This document shows positions 28,195 through 35,005 of a stretch of DNA of 35,005 nucleotides, in pieces. The stretch covers positions 1 through 35,005 of the forward strand of contig JAFMSC010000002.1 of assembly GCA_017353825.1 (NCBI GenBank). The letters run 5' to 3'. Position 1 is the first letter of the stretch; every line of letters begins with the position of its first letter. The notes beneath the pieces are model-generated. The model searched no databases. It saw nothing but the letters and a program-made list of their open reading frames with translations, and was not told the DNA's origin. Source of the DNA: Hyphomicrobiaceae bacterium. Lineage in GTDB: Bacteria > Pseudomonadota > Alphaproteobacteria > Rhizobiales > Hyphomicrobiaceae. Both the position numbers and the translations under genes were made by a program.

Positions 28195-28560
28195 GCGCTC
28201 TGCGGATCCTCAAAGAGCCTCACCACCATCCAACAGCAGCCAACGGCCTATCTTGCCGTCAACGCTCGGTCGGCTCAGGTGACTTTGGAGGTCTCGGCCT
28301 GGCGTTCAAAGCGTTCTTCCGCCGCGTCAAGGCCGCGAGGCGCCGGACTTCCCGCGTTTCAAAGCCAAGGAACGGCTCTCCGGCTATGTCATGCCCGAGG
28401 CGATTGGCTTCCCGTGCACGCCGGGCAAGGGGGCACCAGGGGCACCATGGCAAGCGCGCCTGTCGGGCTTCGGCGAGATCGCGTCGCGCCCCGCCAAGCG
28501 CGCACATCGGGCCCCGCGTCGCCTCGCCAGGTCGCGAACCGACCTGGGGCGTTGAAGGCG
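28195..28560 (+). pseudogene. TnpB (IS200/IS605 OrfB) N-terminal relic, frameshifted
   Basis: SLTTIQQQPTAYLAVNARSAQVTLEV.LGLAFKAFFRRVKA (two frames), then EAPDFPRFKAKERLSGYVMPEAIGFPCTPGKG...ARLSGFGEI. Matches the TnpB pattern AFxxFFRRVKAGExPGFPRFK...GFxxxPGKG...LSGxGxI. Confidence 0.7.
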
Positions 28561-28634
28561 CCTGCGAACAAGTCATCACAGCCGCAGAGCGATATTTGGT
28601 CACAATGCGTCGCAACGCGCTTGATGGCGTTCGT

Positions 28635-30020
28635 TCATTTGACCTCCACCGTGAGCCGCATCGACGGGTGGATGCCGCAGAACGCCTCGTAGGTGCCCGG
28701 CTGGGGGAACCTTATCGTCACGCTCTCGCGTGGCTCCTGGGCGCCGGAGTTGAAGTTGAGCTTTGCGTCGAATATGCGCACGTTATGCGTGCGCGTATCG
28801 TCGTTGAGGACGGTGAGGGCCTGTGCCGCCTTGAGGCGAACGTGGCCGGGATTAAAGGTCTTGTTGATCTGGCTCACGACGGTGGCGTCCTGAGGCGGCG
28901 GTGGGCTCACGGGCCGGCCGCCGGCCACCCAGGGCTCGGTGGACGGTTGCGGAGGCGTGTCGCTCGACAGGGTCTCCAGGAACGCGACGAGGTCGGTGCG
29001 CTCGTCGTCGGTGAGACGCAGCTTCGCCGGCAGATCCCTGCTGCGCGTCGGGCGGTCTAACCCGCCCTCCTCGTAGTGCCGCAGCACGTCGTCAAGGGTG
29101 GCCAACGAGCCGTCGTGCATGTAGGGCGCGGTCCAAGCCAGCTCGCGCAGGGTTGGCGTCTTGAAGGCATGATCGGCGGCGGGCAGGCCGATCTCTTTGC
29201 CGCGTCCCCTGTCGCCGTCCGGCAGTCCGATGTCGTAGAAGTTGTGGTCCGTGAAGTCGAAGCCGACGTGACAGGAGATGCAGCGGCCTTTACCGGCGAA
29301 CAGCCGAAAGCCGCGCACTTCCGATGGGGTGAGCGCATCGGCCTTGCCGGCCACCCACGCATCGAAGCGCGTGGGCGGCGAGACCAGCGTGCGCTCGTAG
29401 GCGGCCAGTGCGCCGGCGATGCTGTGCGGCGAGACCTCCGGGTCCTCCGGGAAGGCCGCCAGGAACGCGCCCCGGTAGCTCTCGTCCCTGGCCAGGCGCT
29501 GCGCCGCCGTCTCCAGCGTGCTGCCCATCTCGTCGGGGTGTTCCACAGGAAAGTGCACCTGCTCTTCCAGGCTCGATGCGCGACCGTCCCAGAACAGGAG
29601 CGGGCTGAACGCCGCGTTCCACAGCGACGGCGTGTGGCGCGCGAGGCTCCGGCCGGTGACACCCTTGCCTCTAACCTCACCGTCCGTGAAAGCGAGGCGG
29701 GGATCGTGGCAGGAGGCGCAGGCGATCGTGCCGACCGAGGACAGGGCCTTGTCCGCGAACAGCCGCCGGCCCAGCGCGATCTTCTCGGGCGTGGGCGCAT
29801 TGTCGGCGGGATAGGGGACAAACCCCGGCCGCGTGAACTTCTCCTTCAGGCCCGCGAATGGGTCGGGCGACTGCGCTCTGGCCTGACGATCGATCGTGGC
29901 CGCCGGCTTGAGGCCCGCCAACGCGACGAAGACGGCCGCCGCACCCATGGCCGCCTTCAGTCGGCGTCCGCGCGACGTTGACACTGTCGGTCGTGGACGC
30001 ATCGGGGCCAGCTTGCTCAT
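28635..30020 (-). CDS. MauG/cytochrome-c-peroxidase-like diheme protein with fused C-terminal cupredoxin domain
   Basis: Two haem motifs CASCHDP and CISCHVGF; WNAAFSPLLFWDGRASSLEEQVHFPVEHPDEMG; KTPTLRELAWTAPYMHDGSLATLDDVLRHY; C-terminus THNVRIFDAKLNFNSG...ITIRFPQPGTYEAFCGIHPSMRLTVEVK. Confidence 0.9.
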   Translation of the reverse strand: MSKLAPMRPRPTVSTSRGRRLKAAMGAAAVFVALAGLKPAATIDRQARAQSPDPFAGLKEKFTRPGFVPYPADNAPTPEKIALGRRLFADKALSSVGTIACASCHDPRLAFTDGEVRGKGVTGRSLARHTPSLWNAAFSPLLFWDGRASSLEEQVHFPVEHPDEMGSTLETAAQRLARDESYRGAFLAAFPEDPEVSPHSIAGALAAYERTLVSPPTRFDAWVAGKADALTPSEVRGFRLFAGKGRCISCHVGFDFTDHNFYDIGLPDGDRGRGKEIGLPAADHAFKTPTLRELAWTAPYMHDGSLATLDDVLRHYEEGGLDRPTRSRDLPAKLRLTDDERTDLVAFLETLSSDTPPQPSTEPWVAGGRPVSPPPPQDATVVSQINKTFNPGHVRLKAAQALTVLNDDTRTHNVRIFDAKLNFNSGAQEPRESVTIRFPQPGTYEAFCGIHPSMRLTVEVK

Positions 30021-30874
30021 CGGGTCATGGAGGAGGTGTGGAGCTCGATTTGCGAGATCAGGGCCGACATCTCGCCCACATCGAGCGCCGGCTTGGGCGG
30101 CGGCAGCGGCGCGGGCCAGGCCGCCTTGAGCTTGCCGAACGCCGCGCGGACCTTGGCCAGGGAGTCGGCGTCGAGGAGCGGCGGGCCGGCTGCGGCTTCC
30201 TCGATGACGCGCTCGGCACGCCATACGAAACCGCGGCTGTCCTGGTACTCCACGGGCTTTACAAAGACGCCGTTCTCCATGGATTCCGCGTATTCCGACT
30301 GCGCCGAGCGCAGCACCTCGATCGCCGACTGGACCACGAAGCGCTGCTCCGGCCGCATGAACGTCTTGGCGGTCCCGAGTGCGGCGTCGATGCGCTGCTC
30401 AACCGGTTTCAGGGCCCGTTCGTAGGCGCCCTTGCGCTTGGCTTTGACGGTCTGGGCCAGCGCCTTGAGCTCGCGCCCAAAGGGCCGCATATTGTGCAGC
30501 TTGATGTACTTCTCCATCAGGCCGTAGAGCTCCTCGGTGGGGTGCAGGAAGTGCGGCAGTGCCTCGTCCCACAGCTCCAGGTCGATCAGCTGCTGACCGA
30601 CAAGCAAATGGCCGCGCGTCAGCTCGATGTCCCGGTAGAAGCGGACACGGGTGTCGGTCGGGCCGCCGTCGGTGAGGTAGGCCTCGCCGCCTTCGCCGGA
30701 GTTCAGGTTGGCGCCGCCGTTGAGCGCCGGCGGCAGCGGCGCGCCGTGGGCCTTGTGTTCCATCTCGTCATGGTCCACGTCCTGGGCGCCGATCCCCTGC
30801 GCCATCGAGGCGCTGGCGACGGTGGCAACACCGATGCCGACCCAAAGCTTGCGCGTGAACTTGGCCATAGCCAC
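30017..30874 (-). CDS. Secreted protein of unknown function, coupled to the diheme protein
   Basis: Signal peptide ...VGIGVATVASASMAQGIGAQD; helical mature region (GHLLVGQQLIDLELWDEALPHFLHPTEELYGLMEKYI); ATGA overlap with the downstream gene. Confidence 0.85.
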   Translation of the reverse strand: MAMAKFTRKLWVGIGVATVASASMAQGIGAQDVDHDEMEHKAHGAPLPPALNGGANLNSGEGGEAYLTDGGPTDTRVRFYRDIELTRGHLLVGQQLIDLELWDEALPHFLHPTEELYGLMEKYIKLHNMRPFGRELKALAQTVKAKRKGAYERALKPVEQRIDAALGTAKTFMRPEQRFVVQSAIEVLRSAQSEYAESMENGVFVKPVEYQDSRGFVWRAERVIEEAAAGPPLLDADSLAKVRAAFGKLKAAWPAPLPPPKPALDVGEMSALISQIELHTSSMTR

Positions 30875-31015
30875 CCTCCTTCGGCTCCGGCGGGCTGTGC
30901 TGGGTGAAGTATACTCTGATTTTCAAGAATATGCGGTAGACGAGCGTCAGGACCCTTTCCGCGCCCCTTCGTGTTATATCTCCACCCCTAAGAAGGGGTT
31001 GACCCGTCTCGACGC

Positions 31016-31675
31016 ATGATCCTGGCGATCTCCGACATCCTCTCTCACGGCGACGTGACAGCGCTTCGCGACGGCCTCGCCCAGGCCACATTCCTGCGCG
31101 GCGAAATGACGGCGGGTTGGGCCGCGCAGTCCGTCAAGTCCAACCTGCAGGTCCACGACGGCCCGGACGTCGAGGCCATGCGCTCGCTGGTGCGGACGCG
31201 CCTCATCGAGCACCCGATATTCGCCCTGGCCACGCGGCCCAAGACCATCATCGGCCCCCTGTTCGGGCGCTACCTGCCTGGCCATGCCTACGGCACTCAC
31301 GTTGACAACGCCTTGATGGGCGGAGCGCGCACCGATGTGTCCTTCACCCTGTTCCTGTCGGACCCGGCAGGCTACGACGGCGGCGAGCTCATCATCGATA
31401 CGCCCTCGGGCGAGGAGGCCTTCAAGCTGGCGGCCGGCAGCATCGTCACCTACCCCGCGACCACGCTGCACAGGGTGATGCCGGTGACGCGCGGCGAGCG
31501 CCTCGGCGCCGCCGGCTGGGTGCGGAGCTATCTGCGCGATCCGGCCGAGCGCGAGCTGCTGTTCGATCTGGAGACGGCACGGCGCCGCCTGTTTGAGCGC
31601 GAAGGCAAGACCGCCGAGGCGGACCTCCTCGCCAAATGCGCCACCAACCTCATGCGCATGTGGTGCGACGACTGA
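31016..31675 (+). CDS. PKHD-type Fe(II)/2-oxoglutarate hydroxylase (YbiX/PiuC-like)
   Basis: PLFGRYLPGHAYGTHVDNALMG...RTDVSFTLFLSDPAGYDGGELIIDTPSGEEAFKLAAGSIVTYPATTLHRVMPVTRGERLGAAGWVRSYLRD. Confidence 0.93.
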   Translation: MILAISDILSHGDVTALRDGLAQATFLRGEMTAGWAAQSVKSNLQVHDGPDVEAMRSLVRTRLIEHPIFALATRPKTIIGPLFGRYLPGHAYGTHVDNALMGGARTDVSFTLFLSDPAGYDGGELIIDTPSGEEAFKLAAGSIVTYPATTLHRVMPVTRGERLGAAGWVRSYLRDPAERELLFDLETARRRLFEREGKTAEADLLAKCATNLMRMWCDD

Positions 31676-31851
31676 GGGCCGGCGGCTCCCGCGGCTTTAT
31701 AGAGATGCGCCCCGCGCGAGCTGGCTCGGCCGGCAGGGGAAAACCGCCGGCCAGCCGTCTCCCCCCTCCCCTCAACCTTCTCGCGTTTCGCGGCGACTGC
31801 CCGACCTCTCCCCGTTCGCGCCCGCACAGCCGATGGGGAGGGCCAGGTATC

Positions 31852-33903
31852 TCATTCCGCCGCGGCCCGGTGCGCGGCGAGCACGTTGTCGGCCAGCTTA
31901 CCCGTCAGTTCAGCCAGGTGGTGGAACTTCGCGGTATACGTGCCGACGCCGGCGGTGGCCGAGCGCAACTCCACGATCAGGTCCTGGATCTCCGACTCGG
32001 GCAGCTGCGCCCGCACCACGTCCCAACCCGGCCAGCCCTCGCGGGCATCGAAGCCCAGGATCTGGCCGCGCCGCTGCGAGATCATGGCGTTGACCTTCGC
32101 GGTGGCGTCGGACGGTATCGCGATCTCCACTTCCATCACCGGTTCCAGCAGCACCGGGCTGCACTTGGGCACGCCCTCGGCCATGGCGATGCGGCCCGCC
32201 TGGCGGAAGGCCATGTCGGAGGAGTCTACTGAGTGATACGAGCCGTCCGTGAGCGTCACGGCCACGTCCACCACCGGAAAGCCGCCCAGCGGCCCTCTCT
32301 GCAGGTAGTCCTGCACGCCGATTTCCACCGAGGGGATGAACTGGCGCGGCACCACCCCGCCGGTGATGGTCTCGGCGAACTGGAAGCCGGTGCCGCGCGC
32401 TAGCGGCTTGATGTCGATGACCACGTCGCCGAACTGACCGTGGCCGCCCGACTGCTTCTTGTGCCGGCCGCGGACCTCGATCCCCTTGCGGATCGTCTCC
32501 TTGTAGGGCACCTGGCGCGGCCTCGACTCGGCGTCCACGCCGTACTTGCGCTTGAGCCGCTCCAGGGCGACGCGCAGATGCATCTCGCCCTGGCCCCAAA
32601 GTACCATCTGATGCGTGTCCTTGGCATGGTCTAGGCGCAGCGACGGGTCCTCCTCGGTGAGCTTGGCCAGCGCGGCCGTCAGCTTCACCTCGTCCTTGCG
32701 GTCCTTGACGCCGATGGCGATGCCGTAGACGGGCTGCGGCGGCTCAGGCGCAGCGACTTGCGTGCAGCCCGCCTTGTCCGCGGAGAGCGTTTCGCCGGAG
32801 AGCGTCTTCTCGAGCCGCCCCAGAGCCACCGTCTCGCCGGCCTTCGCCGGCCCGCGCTTGCGCGCCTCCTGGCCCATCAGCGAGAACGCCGCCGCCGCCC
32901 GCTCCTCGGCGTGGGGGCCATGCACCACCGTGCCTTCGCCGAACTCGCCTGCCAGCACGCGCACCACGCTCATCTTGCCGCCGTGCGGGGTATAGACCGT
33001 CTTGATCACGTGGGCCGCCGATTTGACGTTCTCAAGCTTCAGCCGCTTGGCGGTGCGATCGACAAACGGGGCCTCGTGGCGCAGGGCCTTCAGGAGGCGC
33101 AGGATACCGTTACCGTTCTCGGCCGAGCCCAGCAGCACCGGCACGATCAGGCCCTCTTGCATGTCCTTGACCAGATCGGCGAACACCTTATCGCGCGTGG
33201 GCTGCACGTCGGCGAGCAGCTGCTCCATCAGCTCGTCGTCGTAGTCGGCGAGCTGCTCCAGCATGCGAAAGCGCGCCTCGCTCTCCCGGTCCTTGAGCGC
33301 CGTCGGGACCTCGACCACCTCGGCATTGGCCTGCTTGCGGTAGACGAACGCGCGTTCGAGCGCGAGGTCGACGACGCCGGATGCCCCGCCGTTCTCCCAG
33401 ATCGGTATCTGCCGCAACACCAGCGGCTTGGTGCTGGCGGGCTGTAGGGTGGGCAGGATGTCGCGCACGCGCGCGTCGAAGGAATCGATCTTGTTGAGGA
33501 ACAGGAAGCGCGGGATGCCGCGGTCCTCCAGTCGCTTCAGGATGAGCTGCAGAGCGGCTACGCGCTTGGGGTCGGGTTCGCACACGACGACGGCGGCATC
33601 GCACGCGGTGAGCGCAAGCGCCCCCTCGTGCTGGAATTCGATGGAGCCTGGACAGTCGATGAAGGTGAAATTGTCGCCGAGGAAGGTTGCGTCAGCAATG
33701 TTCAGCTCGACGCTCATGACGTGGTCGCGCGCCTCCGGGGAGGCGTCGCCAACGGTGTTCTTGTCGGCAACCACGCCCTGCCGGGTGACGGCGCCGCAAC
33801 GGGTCAGGATGGCTTCGAGCAGAGTGGTTTTGCCAGAGAGATAAGGCCCAACCAGTGCGATGCAGCGGGAGCTGCGGCCGGCCGGGCCAGCGGATTGCCC
33901 CAT
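31852..33903 (-). CDS. EF-G-like translational GTPase paralog (FusA2 type)
   Basis: CIALVGPYLSGKTTLLEAIL, FTFIDCPGSIEFQHEGALAL, FLFLNKIDSFD, domain IV/V regions (GHGQFGDVVIDIKPL, VMEVEIAIPSDATAKVNAMISQRRGQI). Confidence 0.93.
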   Translation of the reverse strand: MGQSAGPAGRSSRCIALVGPYLSGKTTLLEAILTRCGAVTRQGVVADKNTVGDASPEARDHVMSVELNIADATFLGDNFTFIDCPGSIEFQHEGALALTACDAAVVVCEPDPKRVAALQLILKRLEDRGIPRFLFLNKIDSFDARVRDILPTLQPASTKPLVLRQIPIWENGGASGVVDLALERAFVYRKQANAEVVEVPTALKDRESEARFRMLEQLADYDDELMEQLLADVQPTRDKVFADLVKDMQEGLIVPVLLGSAENGNGILRLLKALRHEAPFVDRTAKRLKLENVKSAAHVIKTVYTPHGGKMSVVRVLAGEFGEGTVVHGPHAEERAAAAFSLMGQEARKRGPAKAGETVALGRLEKTLSGETLSADKAGCTQVAAPEPPQPVYGIAIGVKDRKDEVKLTAALAKLTEEDPSLRLDHAKDTHQMVLWGQGEMHLRVALERLKRKYGVDAESRPRQVPYKETIRKGIEVRGRHKKQSGGHGQFGDVVIDIKPLARGTGFQFAETITGGVVPRQFIPSVEIGVQDYLQRGPLGGFPVVDVAVTLTDGSYHSVDSSDMAFRQAGRIAMAEGVPKCSPVLLEPVMEVEIAIPSDATAKVNAMISQRRGQILGFDAREGWPGWDVVRAQLPESEIQDLIVELRSATAGVGTYTAKFHHLAELTGKLADNVLAAHRAAAE

Positions 33904-34248
33904 GAGTTCCTCCTCAATTTTGCGCTCAGGCAATGGGACGCCCCCAGCTCGCGCGCGCCCCGCGCCTGAGCTTCATGGGGCGCGTGACAGTATCGTGAAC
34001 CCGCGCCTCAGCCGGCGCAAGCGCTAACGGGGCCCCAACAGTTCGAGGGGTGCGCCCGACGCTCTTGCTGCATATGCGAGACCGAACAGTCACGATCTTT
34101 TCAACCGAAACTTGAGCGTCGCCACGAAGTGCCCGCAAATCGGGCGTACACAGTGGGTCAGACGCGGACAAGGACAGGGCTTGGAGCCGCAGGTTTGGCA
34201 GGAATTTTTGGCTGGAACCAACGCCTGGGCGTGCGGGTTTGGAGCGTC

Positions 34249-34473
34249 ATGGGAATCGAGACACTCAACAGCGCTGCGTGGGCGGCCGGCTTCGCCATGG
34301 CCGCCTCGGAGGATGCCTTCGACGACGCCGTGCGCGTCAAGGAGGAGGCGGCCGACACCGATTGGCGGCCACGCGAGGCCGTTCTGGTGCGCCCGGTCGA
34401 GAAGTCGGACCGGCTCAAGGCGCTGTTCGGCTTCTTCCACTTCAGTCGGCGCGCACCCGTTTCGCCGGCCTAA
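34249..34473 (+). CDS. Small hypothetical protein (74 aa)
   Basis: MGIETLNSAAWAAGFAMAASEDAFDDAVRVKEEAADTDWRPREAVLVRPVEKSDRLKALFGFFHF; plausible coding composition, no known family. Confidence 0.5.
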   Translation: MGIETLNSAAWAAGFAMAASEDAFDDAVRVKEEAADTDWRPREAVLVRPVEKSDRLKALFGFFHFSRRAPVSPA

Positions 34474-34565
34474 GTGCCGACCTGAGCGTGGGTCAGCGCG
34501 GTGCGGGGCCGCTTTCGAACCACTTGGGCACAAAGCTCGCCCGACGAACGGGTCTGACCACGTCA

Positions 34566-35005
34566 TCACGGGTATCTGCCCGCCGGAGCGCTGGCAACCC
34601 ACCCCAGAACATCGTCGTGGTGCACCGACACCCACAGGTGTCCGGCGTTTGGCAGCTCGGTCATGACGCAATGGGGAATGCGCTGCGCCAGCGCGCGCAC
34701 GGCCGCCAGCGGCACGTTGCAATCGCGGCTGCCGATCCAAAGGCGGGTCGGCGCACGGATCTTGCCAAGATCGACCTGCCACGGACGTGAGAACATGACA
34801 AGGTCGATGGTGGGCCCGGAGGTACCGGGCCGCAACCCCTCGCTGAAGCTGCGCAAGATGCGCTGACCGACATCGGGACGGCGAATCAGCCGCTTGTCGG
34901 GGCGCGCCGCGCGCCAGGTGGTGAGCCGGCTGGCGAGCCGCGGCGTGTGCGCCAGGCTCCAGCGGAACGCGCGCATGGCGGTGGAGACCGTGCGCGGCCG
35001 CCGCG
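34566..35005 (-). CDS. Alpha/beta hydrolase, C-terminal part (truncated by window edge)
   Basis: VDLGKIRAPTRLWIGSRDCNVPLAAVRALAQRIPHCVMTELPNAGHLWVSVHHDDVLGWV (GSRD...GHLW catalytic Asp/His region). Confidence 0.8.
   Translation of the reverse strand, partial: RRPRTVSTAMRAFRWSLAHTPRLASRLTTWRAARPDKRLIRRPDVGQRILRSFSEGLRPGTSGPTIDLVMFSRPWQVDLGKIRAPTRLWIGSRDCNVPLAAVRALAQRIPHCVMTELPNAGHLWVSVHHDDVLGWVASAPAGRYP

Noticed and set aside
29076-30907. Plus-strand ORFs opposite the diheme protein and its partner
   Set aside because: Shadow ORFs; the minus strand has signal peptides, haem motifs and coupled start/stop.
32758-33447. 229-aa plus-strand ORF opposite the EF-G paralog
   Set aside because: Shadow ORF of a conserved GTPase gene.

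Overview
High-GC alphaproteobacterial chromosome segment; the ctrA, fliJ-like and DUF1153/SciP content suggests Hyphomicrobiales-like (inference). The left third (about 1-10 kb) is accessory and partly decayed. It holds a frameshifted gene relic, a caspase-like protease with a broken TPR fragment upstream, a membrane-protein gene containing a 19-copy GTAAA pentanucleotide tract (a strong phase-variation candidate), an IS630 fragment, and an integrated element. That element starts at a half tRNA-Gly(CCC) att scar and carries a tyrosine recombinase, higBA, a small regulator with an overlapping 58-aa ORF missing from the ORF track, an ERF single-strand annealing protein, and a chain of tiny stop/start-overlapping ORFs. 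From tRNA-Pro (10.0 kb) rightward the content is mostly core: aroQ, a Tat/lipoprotein sulfite-oxidase-fold molybdoenzyme with cytochrome b partner, acs, ctrA/fliJ/sciP, mnmA, a PmtA-like methyltransferase, fadE-fadJ-fadI with a perfect 16-bp palindrome upstream, a TnpB relic, and a divergent EF-G paralog. The most promising undescribed candidates are: (1) the GTAAA phase-variable membrane protein; (2) a MauG-like diheme protein fused to an amicyanin-like cupredoxin, translationally coupled to an unknown secreted protein; (3) the small-ORF operons of the ERF element. No database searches were run; all family names come from reading the translated sequences.
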